A DNA stretch of 58,500 bases. Origin: Chrysomallon squamiferum. Taxonomy: Eukaryota > Mollusca > Gastropoda > Neomphalida > Peltospiridae. Where the stretch lies: the NCBI GenBank assembly GCA_012295275.1, contig CM022667.1:13914432-13972931 (forward strand). The letters are read 5' to 3'. The translations under genes were made by a program, and so were the position numbers. Numbering within the stretch: position 1 is the stretch's first letter; each line of letters opens with the position of its first letter. The notes below the pieces were generated by a model that worked only from the letters and a program-made list of their open reading frames with translations, searched no databases and was not told the DNA's origin. Shown here one piece after another: positions 37,593-53,700 of this stretch.

Positions 37593-38038
37593 AAATGTAA
37601 ATATTTTTCTTTGTTGTTCTTTTTTTATATTTTGCTTTTTGGTTTTTTTTTTTCATTTTGTTTGTTTACTTACGATCAGATAAAGTGCTATTAAATTCTT
37701 TGGGTACTTCAAACTATCAGAAAAGCGTTATTGAATATTTTTATACAATTTATTATCATGCTGTATATTTAGTTTTCTTGTTTTTGTTTTGTTTTTGCTT
37801 TTCACGATCTCTTTTTATTTGCCCAAGCCAAATGTAGTCAAATAATCTGAAAAACAAGCCACAGATTTAAATAGCGAATTTTTTTTTTTTTTTAATGTTT
37901 TTCTTTTTATTATTATTATTTTACGATATTATTGTTCGTCAAAAGATTATCCCTATCCACATTAAAATAACAGTTTTACTAAAACAAATAATACAAAAAG
38001 TTACTATGTATTTATTCATGTTCTAGGCACACAGTAAG

Positions 38039-39634
38039 ATGAAGTGTCTTTTAGCTGTGAGTATTTTCTCAGGTAAAGTATTATTTTTGTATTAGCATTT
38101 AAATATAAACACACATAATTACATTTCCGTCACATTATTCTTTATCAGAGCCAATAGTTTTGAACATTAAACACACAGGAAATTATTTTTCCATAACTTT
38201 ACGAAATTTATTATGCAGAAACAACAGAATAAAAAATACTGTAGCGATAAAAGCTCTGTATAATTCTACAACAGACAAATTAAATGTTATGCACTTTGCT
38301 ACTTATACAACATCAAATTCAAGATCTAATTGTTCCGTTTTCAATTTCAGTGACTACGAATTAATTTTATCTAATTTTTAGAATTTATATCAGATATGCT
38401 TATATACACATACACATACATGCACGCGATTTATTAATATGATAATACCAATAAGAATTTGATTAAATGTGATAATCATGATATATCGAATTTTCTGGCG
38501 TTTAGCCACAGTTCTTATGACAGCTTTGCAAATTTAGTGATGATTACAAATTCTGCAATTTCAGTAACAATATACTTGGCTTTTTGTGAATGTCAAAAAG
38601 AGTTAGCGCGACGATGCTCAAAAACATATGAAAAGGAAAAACTATTAAAAGACATACCTGAAGTCGATAAATGCTAGTATGTTTTTTATTTATTTATTTA
38701 TTTATTTACCTTTTAAAAATTATTCATATGTGAGTTTTTTCTGTTTGGTCGTACCAAACAATTTGTTCAGTTTCCCAGAAAAACGGCTATAGAATTGTTT
38801 TAATTCGTAACTATTAAATACAGTTTCGTTTTTCTGTTCATTTTATAGTTTAAAAATACAATATATATTATTAAACTTCGATCTGGTCCAAAACTTCTAG
38901 TACTTTTATATTTAATTTGTTATTTTTATACATTTCTTTATTATTAAATTAGTAGTTATATATGACTGTGTAAAATATACAGGAATATATAACACTCTTT
39001 CAGAAGCAAAAATAAATTTTCGTTCAGAGAACGTTTCTGTCAGATCACAAACACTGAAAATATTCGTATCTTTCAGTTACGGACAGAAAATGTTGAGCTG
39101 TTTGAGACAAGTTGGTTGTGCTAATATTCATGACGAAAGCTTTAAACTCAACGCGCTGAAAACATTCATCAGAAACGACTGCAGTATGTTAGCTTATAAG
39201 TACAGCTGAATTCAAGTTTGAACATTGTCAAATATTTTTCTTTTTAAATTTTGAAAGTACAAGCCCGTTTTTACAGCATCCCTATCGATGTTGCATTCTT
39301 TATTGAATTCATTGTTGATCTAAAAAAAAACAAAAAAAAACAACAACAACCCCCCCCAAAAAAATGTGTCTTTGAATATGATAGGTTTAGCAAAAAGTAT
39401 AATTATGTAGGTATAGATGTCAACTATAATCATTCAGCAGATATCATTATTATTTTTATTACGTTAATACTGTCTATGTTAGGTACAGCAAAACATTTCT
39501 ACTTTAACAAATTAATTGCTATAGTTTAACGATAATTTATGCAGTATAACAGTACACAGAGAGACCCTCTGTCATTTTTTTCTGTGAAAACAGCCGAATT
39601 TTCAACCCTCACTACCTTTCATAATAATACTACA

Positions 39635-39684
<50 letters not shown>

Positions 39685-40184
39685 AGATATAATAAATTTA
39701 TAATAATATTGCAGAAGCTGACGAAATCACTCTCGATCCGCAATCGGGCAAAGGTAAATTATACATATTTTACAATTAGCGGTCCTTAGTTTTTAATCTG
39801 TGATAATATTCTTTACTGAAGTCACTAAAATGGACTGAAGTAGAAACTATTTGCTCGTACGTACAAGTCAGCTAAATATTTTATTTCCTAATTATTCTTA
39901 TCTTTCTAGCGACGAATCTTGATTGTAATAACAAATTATGACGTCACAGGAAACAGAATAAAGCATCCGAGTGATTTTGTAATTGATAGCGCCATCTTTA
40001 GTACTAATAAAAAAATAGTTCCCAAAATCTAATCTACAAGTTATGTCGATAGAAAAATGATCCACTAAATATTAACCGATTCAATGGTTTTTTGTTTTGT
40101 TTTCCAGGTGAGCACCAGGCACGTAGTTCTCTGTTCTCGATATGGATTGGAGTGATAATCGCGATCGTCATTTTAAACAAATAA
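38039..40184 (+). CDS. Gene I, complete 6-Cys tail family member
   Basis: Five exons: 38039-38072, 38565-38676, 39077-39183, 39715-39753 and 40108-40184 (TAA). 369 nt, 122 residues. Signal peptide MKCLLAVSIFS plus VTIYLAFC. Mature cysteines are ECQ, RRC, DKC, LSC, VGC and NDC with spacing x7, x18, x8, x5, x20. Exon 2 ends TGCTA; unspliced, the next base would make TAG, so splicing is needed to continue. Exon 4 is 39 nt and acidic (ADEITLDPQSGK). Exon 5 (EHQARSSLFSIW, IGVIIAIVIL, NK) is very similar in DNA to exon 5 of genes A and B, including bases after the stop, although exons 2 and 3 are far diverged. Intact; function unknown. Confidence 0.85.
39640..39680. repeat. (GT)n microsatellite in intron 3 of I
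   Basis: Dinucleotide run about 35 bp before the micro-exon 4. Confidence 0.96.
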
Positions 40185-40338
40185 AATGACATTCAACGAA
40201 ACTTTTGTATCTAAGCCTTAAGGACAGTTAAAATAAAAAAAAAAAAAATAAAAAAAAAAAAAAAACTAACTAACTAACTAAATAAATAAAATAAAAATAA
40301 GTAAATAACAAATAAACAAACAAATAAAGAAAGAAAGA

Positions 40339-40369
<31 letters not shown>

Positions 40370-41020
40370 TATATAGTAATAAAATAAAATTAGTTAAGAG
40401 TAATTAACTTATTGTCTATTATTATATATCCTCTTTATAAAGTTGTTATTTATCAACATAACATAAAATGAAATAAAATATGAATAAGAAATTTAATCTT
40501 CGTATTATATATTTGGACAGATATCCCTTTAAAAATATATTATCGGTTTTTGCTGATTCTGTATTTAGAATAACTTTTTTCTTTTTATTATTATTTTTTT
40601 TATCTTTGCTTTTGTCATTATATAATAGCTAAATGTTTAATTTAACTTACCTGGAAAACAAAATAACAACGCTTATTTCAAAAAGTTATATAAAAAGGTT
40701 AAATACTTTGATAAATCTTTTACTTAATAATTTTTCTTCTATCACAGATTTCCTTGTAACATGTTTTGACCGCATAAAATTAAAACAAAGTAATGCAGTT
40801 TTTTATTGTGTGTGTATGTGTTTGTAATAAATAATTATGTTCAAATATCATCTAGATCTTCTATTGTTAAAAAAAAAAAAATAATAATAAAATAATAATA
40901 AAAAATTAAATAATAAAAAGAAAAGTTGACAGCTGTCATCCAAATTTTTTAGTAGGTCTGCAGAAAATGTTCTTGATGGAGAAATGCTTTCAATATCTTT
41001 TAGATGAAAATATTTTCATA
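40185..41020. other. Spacer after gene I
   Basis: A-rich simple sequence at 40230-40380 and 40868-40915, otherwise AT-rich DNA without a recognised exon. Confidence 0.6.
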
Positions 41021-41350
41021 CATGATCTGGTTGTATATTACTCTGTATAAAGCACTGAATAAGATACCTCCATGATACAGCATCTACTATACTAATTATA
41101 TATTCATAAATGATCTGTTGTTTATAATTTCTGTAGAATGCACTGAATAAAATACCTCTAATACAGCATCTACTACATTGTTAAGGATATTCATATATAA
41201 TCTATTACCTCTGTACAAAGCACTGAATAAGATAACTCTGTGATATATTGCCTGTATGATAAGGTCTGTATCCCACTATGAAATATGTTCATACTTGATC
41301 TGTTGTATATTCTCTGGAGTGGTGACCATATTTCAGTGTACAACATATTG
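41021..41350. repeat. Diverged minisatellite, about four copies
   Basis: Segments beginning near 41021, 41100, 41187 and 41283 share TATTCATA..TGATCTG, then CTCTGTA..AAGCACTGAATAAGATA and often ATACAGCATCTACTA. Unit length varies between about 75 and 95 bp. Not seen elsewhere in the window. Confidence 0.6.
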
Positions 41351-43334
41351 AGTAAGATTTTAATTTTTTAATTTTTGAAATAATAAATTCTTAGTTATAA
41401 ACAAATAGTTAACAGCTTCATTTTTATTGCAAATTTCTTTAAGTTTTGTAGGTCTGTATGAAAAGGAACAAATAAAGATATTTAGATCAGCCCCATCTCA
41501 AAAAGAAATTAGTTTCACATGAGTTAGAGTCAGGTTTTTCTAAGTGGGTTCTGCACAAACTATAACTGGTTCTGTCACCAATTTCAGATAAATAAACCAT
41601 TCATATTCAGTGTTTACAGATTCAGGATTTAAAAAATTCAAATTTCCTTCCCACTGTATCTTGTTACTGTCTTTCTGAGAACATATCTGACAAATTTCGA
41701 TAAATAAAAAATAAAAACATAAAGATGAGATTTTAAAAGTTTTATTTGTTCCTGTTTCCCTTTACTTTCCTAGACTTCTGTTTGATGTGCAGTTAATAAT
41801 GGAAGTTAAATAGTTTTATCCAGCTCTGGGAATGAAATTATTGTTAACACAATACTGTATGGTGTTTATGTGCTTTTTATTAGTTTTTGGAAACTTTGAG
41901 GACTTTAGATACTGCAATTTTTCTTGCAGCAATCTGTATGGGATAAATACTTGAGAAATGCTTAGTAACAGGACACTAATAATGACAGTATATACAAAAT
42001 TTGTAAGTTATTATATCTGATATATGTACAAATTATGCACACAATATTCCCCAAAGGTTTCTCAGAGATGTTTGCACATTCACCAAATGCCACATGTATT
42101 CCATCCAACAGTTGTGCCTGACACATCCACTAGCCAAGCACCATGTTCTCATTTCCACTGGAGGCTCCTGAGACAAGTCGGTCAATCATTCTTACAACTA
42201 GTTCCTCATCCATACAACTTTTTGATGGCACATCATCCACTGCATTTTGAAAAATAATTAATTTCAGTTGACAAGTACTACATGTTGAGAATGCTTGGGA
42301 CTGGAAGTGTTTCAGATTTCAGAATATTAAGGATTTTGGAATACGAGGAGATAGCATCAGAATAGAATCTATGTCTAAATATGAATTCCATACACAGACA
42401 ATCTGCAGGATTTTTATAATAATGTTTCTAATAATTCTGTACATAAAATATGGTTTGCAAAAAAAGTCTGAAAACTGTAAGATATTATTATTATTTCTGC
42501 TGCTCAGAAAAGGTTTTTTGATTTTGGAACTATTTGGATTTTGGAATTTCATAAAATAGATCCTGAACTGTATCATCATTCTGATTTCAGAACATAATCT
42601 TTAAAAACTGACATGTTTACAAATTATTTACTTAATTGCTATTTCCATTACAACATCATAAATTCAAATTTTAACACCATTTTGCATAAACTTAACATAA
42701 AAATCTCATACCTAAAAGTCCCTTCTGAAACCATTATGTGTTTTTTCCCCCCACATAGTTGATGTTTTATCTAAATTAGATAAGCAGCTAATTGCATTTC
42801 ATAAAAATTATGCAGTATTTTCTTAACATATAAATTTTGAATATTTCCTCCTGATTCAACTTCTTCTAATCATTATTTAACATACTAATTTTCTTTCCCT
42901 TCTTTTCTTTCCTTAGCCATCTTTAATTTGCAATAAAAGCAAAACAAATTTGCATTATCTCATTATCACATAAACAAAAACCCTACAATACATGATATTT
43001 AAATGAATCTTTTCTTTTTCGATAAAGGATGCATTTTTGTAAATCAGTCATTTAAAGTGATATCTGGGCTTACTGAATAGTAACAGGATGACAGATGGAT
43101 CCATTTCTTCAATGAATCAGAAATGAAATGATAATGCATCTAAAGTGTTTAAAGACTCTAATGTAAAAAGAATGTTATTTCAATTAAAAAAATCATGACT
43201 TACTGAATTTTGATGGTTAGGCCTTAGTTACATATTTCTATCATTACCAAAAAAAAAATAAAAAAAAAAAAAGTACAGTTCTTATTAAATATGAATACAA
43301 TTTTTTAATTTGTTTCTGAACAGCATTCCCTATT
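41351..43334. other. Gene-poor DNA, possible old transposon remains
   Basis: No exon of the array family is present and microsatellites are rarer than elsewhere. The segment 42290-42560 repeats GATTTTGGAAT-type words in both orientations, as old DNA transposon ends may do, but I cannot name it. On the minus strand 42040-42245 has a fairly open frame broken by one TAG, with no sure homology. Confidence 0.35.
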
Positions 43335-43769
43335 ATGCAAATAGATACTGTGGCAGTCTTTAACTGTAAACATCAGAAATATAAGATTCATATTTATTTA
43401 ACAATTAAAAATATGAAAACAGAATCTCCTTTGTCAAATAGAAAAAACATTATTATGGTATTTGTCAATGTTGTTTACACACAATTATTTAAGAAGATAG
43501 GAATTGAGGAAATACACTTCTGTAACAGTCTAGCAGGTTATTTCATCACATCATTTTTATTAGCCATATTGATATGGATGAATTATGTTGAGTCATATCA
43601 GATGATGTTAATATTGCTATTGGTGTCCTCATTGGTCTCTTTTTGTCTGGACATGACGGAAGTACTGGGAAATCAAAGTATGAAACAGATTGTTAAGAAT
43701 CATTGTTCATTCGGTTGTAAAATATGTAGTTTAACTATGATTTGTGTCAATGATCTATTAACCTCTTAA
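43335..43769 (+). CDS. Unrecognised 144-codon ORF, possibly chance
   Basis: Opens at the ATG 43335 and stops at TAA 43767-43769. It is the longest open frame in the window that does not depend on a simple repeat. The middle is hydrophobic, with two possible membrane segments (FITSFLLAILIWMNYV, then MMLILLLVSSLVSFCL), followed by a cysteine-containing end (NHCSFGCKICS). There is no signal peptide and no family I recognise. AT-rich DNA gives hydrophobic frames by chance, and no promoter or splice signal decides the matter. It could be a remnant of a mobile element or an exon of an unseen gene. Confidence 0.2.
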   Translation: MQIDTVAVFNCKHQKYKIHIYLTIKNMKTESPLSNRKNIIMVFVNVVYTQLFKKIGIEEIHFCNSLAGYFITSFLLAILIWMNYVESYQMMLILLLVSSLVSFCLDMTEVLGNQSMKQIVKNHCSFGCKICSLTMICVNDLLTS

Positions 43770-44880
43770 ACATTTTGTGTGAGAAAGAAATTTACTTATA
43801 CTTTCATTCTGCAACCAATAGTCAAACAAAGATGTTGATTACCTTTTGCAGCCCTAATTTGTTTTGATGTTTGAAGAGAAAACCTTTTGTGGTATTTCTA
43901 TTCTTCTGCAATGGCAAATCTATAAACTCAATCATTTTTCTCTTTTTTTTTTTTTTGGAAATATTTGGTAGGAACAGCTGCCTGTACATTTAATACCATT
44001 AGCTTGTGGTCAGAACTTGGTGATATCTGTGACAACTTCATCTAATCTGCACTAAAATGAGTGAACGCTGCTACAAAATGCTTGCAGGTGAAATGACTCT
44101 TTCTGAACTCCATAGTATTTATAATTTTAGATGATATAATTTCTGTTTACTAAATTCTCTACACTGAAGATGTGGACAATACTGTGTAATTTTGTAATGA
44201 GCTCTAATTGCCCAAACCATTTATGTTACAACATACTGTAGATAAATATACCGATAAAAACAACAACAACAACAACAACAAAAAATACCGGTAATTGCTT
44301 GATGTGATTATCATTATGAAAATTTATTTTATATTCCTGGTTCTCCTCATCTGACATTTTCATTATCTCTTATAAACAAATATAATTCATACGTTTAAAA
44401 AATTAACTAGTTTAGTAGTTAGTTTATTAGACGAGTGAGTTATGTTACAATATCTGCGCTGTTATTATGTGTAGGTTACCTGATGTGTACACACAACATA
44501 CTCTTCATGTACATACATTCATCTATAACCTTTATATATATATCTATTTTAATTTAACATTTTTGATTATTTTATCACTTTTATTAACTACTTTCAAAAA
44601 TAAACAAACAAAATGCAAACGACACTTTCATATATCGTAATCATTCAGAGAAACTTCCGAAATTCTTGGTCGTTCTATTTGCCGTGGCATCCAAAAAACT
44701 TCCGCATCATAGACCTATTCATGATACAGACTAAAAGAAAAGTGGAAGATACTGACCCGTGGAAAATTAGTGTTTTTATTGATTCTTAATGACAGATCAG
44801 ACCTATGTGACACAAAACTTAACGTTCGCGCCGGAAGTGTCACATTAGACATGCTCCTTTCCTATCAAAAGTGTGGTGTT
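43770..44880. other. Spacer before the gene J leader
   Basis: AT-rich DNA with a short ACA run near 44260-44280; no exon or named repeat is seen. Confidence 0.55.
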
Positions 44881-44883
44881 AGG

Positions 44884-44910
44884 AAATGACGTAATAGCAG
44901 ATATCATTAA
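44884..44910 (+). promoter_or_regulatory. Paired bZIP motif (second site degraded) upstream of gene J
   Basis: TGACGTAA at 44887-44894, then after 5 bp GATATCAT at 44900-44907, where other genes have GACGTCAT. The first site is perfect. About 0.6 kb before the start codon. Confidence 0.5.
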
Positions 44911-45473
44911 ATCATAAACGTTCTTTGTGGGGTTTTTTTCAATTTTGGTTTAGAATTTCTTTTATAAACAAGTAAGTGCTATTATTTTTTACTGAAGTAA
45001 GATGCTATTATTTCGCTATTACATGCTTTGTGTAATGCCAAACATAAGTTCAGTTTATTCTTTACCCTTTAAGTGTAATCTTGCATTTTGTATCTATGCC
45101 TGTTTAGCTACCGGCTGCTAGTAGGATGGACCAATGATTTGTTAAAAATAAAAACAGGAAACCCATTGTTTACATACATAATAGTACATGTTTTAGAAGT
45201 TGATGTAATTTGTGCCCTTACGAGTTATCTATTATTCTTATTTTTATTTCTTTATTATTATAATTATTTATTATATACGTTGTCAGCAATATTCTAATTT
45301 TCTTAATTAAAAGACTTACACCATTCACAGTAAAATAGTGATTTTATCGAATTGATTATTTCGCTAAGACATACACATACATACATTCATACATATATGC
45401 ATACACACATATACATATATACATGCATACATACATACATACGTATGTATTCATATTCTAGGCACACAGTACG

Positions 45474-48615
<3,142 letters not shown>

Positions 48616-49779
48616 ACAGAATCGACATTCAACCCAAGAGTGCATCTAAACCTCAAGAACTGTTATTGTTAATAAATAAATAAATAAATAAATAAATTGA
48701 AATGAAATGAAATAAAAATAAACATGATTAATTGATTGATTCTCTGCCGTTGCAAATATGCTGAAATGTCTTGTTTAGAAATAAATTAGTTGTCAGTATG
48801 AGTTGATTGTTTATTCAGAATAGTTTCTTAAGGCTTTTCAATATAAATACTCTACGAGACAAAGACTTGTTCACACTTATATTAAATGAGCACGTTTCAG
48901 TTGATTAGAAACAAAACACTGTAAACCTCCGAAACGTTATTGATGGTATATAGTTTAGTCTAAAAATATTGGTTAACGTCAGTAGCTAAAATAACAATTT
49001 GTTTTTTTTTAATTTTTAATTGTTTGAAATTTTAAGTTTGTATTATTATTTTTTTTACGTGATTCGTATTTAATTAAGGATTATAATTTAAAAAAAACAC
49101 AATCTGTAACGCTCGCCACATTCCAGTCTGTCTAGAAAAATCTCTATTACTGTCATAGTCATTCAGAATCTTTAGCACAAAAGGCGGTTTCATCGAGGAT
49201 CAGCAGAAAACAAGTGCAGAAGGATATATTTTACCCACAATTCTTCAGAACTTCCTTTTTGAATTTTCCTGAGCTGTTTTTCAAGAAAAATCAAACGAAT
49301 TACGCGTTTGCACTGAGGATAGTCGCCATGTCCACTTCATTGGGTTTTTTTTTTTTTTTTTTTAAATTCTTTCTGACATGACACAACACGAACTAAACCG
49401 TGTCAGTGAGTACTGGGTTGCTCAGTACAGTCTATGATAATGAACATTATCCCGGATAGGTAAATTGTTTATCAGGTGAGATTTTAATTAATGAGAGCAA
49501 TATTAAAAAATGAAGAAAAAGTTGTGGCCGCCTACCATGAAACGCGAAAGAGATCCCTGGAGGGCCAAGTTTCCTCGGTTTCAATTGACATTATATTTGG
49601 AATAATTTCACGTTGATGCAAGACAGCTGATATATTAGTAAATGCTTGGTGGCTTCAGAATAACTTTAAATAACAACCACAGTCACTAGATACGTCTTCC
49701 TATATGGATACAACACTTTTTCGTCAGCGCACAAAATGTAACGTCCGTCACACGCAATTCTGTAGTAATTTTCCTTATA
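48616..49779. other. Spacer after gene J
   Basis: No exon is seen. An (AAAT)n run lies just after the stop (48672-48700) and a T run at 49347-49363. The remainder is unremarkable. Confidence 0.6.
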
Positions 49780-50735
49780 CAGTGGTACCTCGACTTACGA
49801 CTGGCCAAACTTACGACTTTTTTGAGTTACGAGCAGACGCCAGGTCGATTTTTTGCTTTTAATAGGTTTTTGCATGTTGCGTCTCACTCGTGTACTTCAC
49901 GTGGTTACCTTGCCGCGGACTCATCTGTTGTGTTTTGTGCACGTGTTTTGTGCGGTATTTTCCAAACTTTACCCATCAGCTCATAGATATCTCCGAACTC
50001 TTTTCCAAATAGATTTTTCTACTTTGTTACTTAAGATACAAAAGCCTATAATTTTTCCCTTCTACAAAGTATGTGTTTGACGTTAGAACCAGTTATTCGA
50101 ACACAATGGATATATAAGTAAGTGAATGGCCTGTTCCTATAATGTAATGACAGAAGGCTGTATTAAAACTAAGAAAATTATATAAATATCACCACTGTAT
50201 GTACATTATATACATACACTGATATCAGTTATGTAATTACTAAAGTACCTGTTTTTAAACACATACATTAACTAGTTTAGAATTATATATATATATATAT
50301 ATCTTAGTGTTGGTAAAGCAAACATTTTTCAACACATAAATATGCTGTACTGAACAATTCAAAAACGATAAATATATTCCACTGTGATGTACGTTATTTT
50401 CTCAGAAGTTGGAGGTCATTCCAGCTGCCCTGATTGTTAGAGTCGTACCCCAGGAAATTCGGTCATTTTTTCCTTTGTTCAGACCTATTTGGAAAAGAGT
50501 TCGGAGATATCTGTGAGCTGATGGGTAATCAGAAATATATGTTACATCAAAAGGAAAAAAGAAATTTTGGAAAATACTGCACAAAACACGTGCACGACAC
50601 AACAGAGATGGGTCCGCAGCAAGATAACCACGTGAAGTAAACGAGTGAGACGGGAGACGCTGGTCGGATGTTGTGTTGCTCGTTGCGCCAACTACTGGTG
50701 GAGTATCTGAAGCTCGCTCGTAACTATCCCATGAA
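49780..50735. mobile_element. Folded-back Tigger-like fragment
   Basis: The left arm starts with a clean terminal repeat (CAGTGGTACCTCGACTTACG) and runs to about 50012 through non-coding Tigger 5' sequence. The right arm, about 50485-50735, is its inverted complement (for example GGAAAAGAGTTCGG at about 50490 against CCGAACTCTTTTCC at about 49993). About 470 bp of unrelated DNA lie between. No transposase frame remains. Confidence 0.65.
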
Positions 50736-50739
50736 TCAG

Positions 50740-53700
50740 ACTATCAATCATTTGTTTGTCTCTACTTATATCTCTGTCACTTGTCTCTGTTTCTCTACCT
50801 TTATCTCTATCATCTTTTTTATCTCTACCTTTATCTATCATCTTTTTTCTCTCTACCTTTATCATTTTTCAGTGACTCTTTAGCTATATCTCTATCATTT
50901 GTCTCCTTCTCTTAACAATAACTTATCTGTATCATTCTTAATTCTCTTTTGGTATGTGTTCACAAATATAGATTAGAGTTATGTCCCTTACGTCAGATGT
51001 CCTCACAGAGCAAAGTAAAAATTACATCAATTAGAGTTATCTCCCTTTAGTGATAAGTGTTCACAAACATAGATTAGAGTTATGTCCCTTACATGAGATG
51101 TACTCACTAAGCTTACGTACGCTAATTATCCGTACGGGATAAATGGAACCTCCAGAAACTCCGAGATTCGATCCACGATTGTGTAAAAATCACTTTTTTA
51201 TATATAAAAAGATCATAAGCAGTGACGTATGACCCGGATGTGGGACAAGTTGACGCCGAGAAGAAAAAATTATATCGATTAGAGTTATTTCCCTTACGTG
51301 AGATGTAATCACAAACTTAAGTTAGAGTTATGTCCCTTACATGAGATGTACTCACCAAGCTTTCATACGCTAATTATCCGTACGGGATTAAAGGAACCTC
51401 CCAAAACGCCATTCAGCAGTTACCATATATCTTTATTTATATCTTGATTATTTCTCTCTGTCTCTCTAACTACGTCTGTCCCATGACTCAGCCTTCCTAT
51501 CTATTATCTTCTCTATCATTTGGCTCTGCTTCTCGCTATCTTTACATCTATCACATCTGTCGCTCTACGTTTCTATCTATCTCTCTATCTGTATCTTTAT
51601 CTCGTTCTGTACATTGATAACGTCTGTCTCTGAACCATATCTCTATCACTTCTCTCTCTCTACATACATTGCCACTGATTGTTTCTGATTCTCTACCAGC
51701 ATGTCTAGTACTTGTACATCTCTCTACAATTATCTCTATCACTTGCCTTTCTCTCTATATTTATCATTATCATTTGTCTCCATGTCTCAACTTATATCTA
51801 TCTCTATCAAAGTCTGCCTAATCTTTATCTCTATCATTTGTCGTTCTACCTATATCTTTGACTTGTCTCCATCTCTTTACCTACATCACTAATACGAGCC
51901 TCTGACTCTCTATCTATATCTCTAGACAAGAGACACGGGTACAGAGATACGGGTACAGCGAGACATGCGATGGAGATATAGATAGAGAGTCAGAGACACG
52001 TATTAGTGATGTAGGTAAAGAGAAGGAGACAAGTCATGGGACAGACATAGTTAGAGACTCAGAGAGAAATAATCAAGATATAAATAAAGAGATATAGATA
52101 GAGAAATTCATGGGATGGAGAGATAGGTGTAGATAGAGACAGAGACAAGTGATATAGATATAGGTGGAGACACAGAAAAAAGTGACGATATGTAGAGAGT
52201 GATATAGACCATATATGGTAACTGCTAAATGGCGTTTTGGGAGGTTCCATTAATCCCGTACGGATAATTAGCGTATGAAAGCTTAGTGAGTACATCTCAT
52301 GTAAGGGACATAACTCTAACCTAAGTTTGTGAGTACATCTCACGTAAGGGAAATAACTCTAATCGATATAATTTTTTCTTCGCAGCGTCAACTTGTCCCA
52401 CATCCGAGTGATACTTCACGGCTTATGATCTTTTTATATATAAAAAAGTAATTTTTTCCACACTCGTGGATCGAATCGCTGTGTTTCTGGAGGTTCCAAT
52501 TTATCCCGTACGGATAATTAGCTTACGTAAGCTTAGTGAGTGCATCTCATGTAAGGGACATAACTCTAATCTATGTTTGTGAACACATATCACTAAAGGG
52601 AGATAACTCTAATTGATGTAATTTTTACTTTGCCCTGTGAGTACATCTCACGTAAGGGACATAACTCTAATCTCTTTATTTGTTAACACATATCAAAAGA
52701 GAATTAAGAATGCTACAGATAAGTTATTGCTAAGAGAAGGAGATAAATGATAGAGATATAGCTAGAGAGTCACGGAAAAATGATAGATAAAGGTAGAGAG
52801 AAAAAAGATGACAGAGATAAAGGTAGAGAGACAGAGACGAGTGATAGAGATATAAGTAGAGACAAATAAATGATTGATAGTCTGATTCATAGGGTAGACA
52901 GATGTAGTTAGACAAGATACACGGGTACAGAGATACGGGTACAGCGAGGCATACGATAGAGATATAGATAGAGAGTCAGAGACACATATTAGTGATGTAG
53001 GTAAAGAGAAGGAGACAAGTCAAAGATATTGGTAGAACGAAAAATGATAGAGATAAAGATTAGGCAGACTTTGATAGAGATATAAGTTGAGATATGGAGA
53101 CAAATGATAATGATAAATATAGAGAGAAAGGCAAGTGATAGAGATAATGGTAGAGAGATGTACAAGCACTAGACATGCTGGTAGAGAATCAGAAACAAGC
53201 AATAGCAATATATGTAGACAGAGAGAAGTGATAGAGATATGGTTCAGAGACAGACGTTATCAAGGTACAGAACGAGATAAAGATACAGATAGAGAGATAG
53301 ATAGAAACGTAGAGGGACAGATGTGATAGATGTAAAGATAGCGAGAAGCAGAGCCAAATGGTAGAGAAGATAATAGGTAGGAAGACTTAGTCATGGGACA
53401 GACATAGTTAGAGTGACAGAGAGAAATAATCAAGATATAAATAAAGAGATATAGATAGAGAAAGTCATGGGATAGAGATATAGGTGTAGATAGAGACAGA
53501 GACAAGTGATATAGATATAGGTGGAGAGACAGAAAAAAGTGACGATATGTAGAGAGTGATGTAGACCATATATGGTAACTGCTGAATGGCGTTTTGGGAG
53601 GTTCCATTAATCCCGTACGGATAATTAGCGTATGAAAGCTTAGTGAGTACATCTCACGTAAGGGAAATAACTCTAAACGATATAATTTTTTCTTCGCGGC

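Noticed and set aside
42040-42245. Cyclophilin-like words on the minus strand (DGIHVAFGE)
   Set aside because: Only a handful of residues match, an in-frame TAG interrupts, and neighbouring residues do not fit the family.
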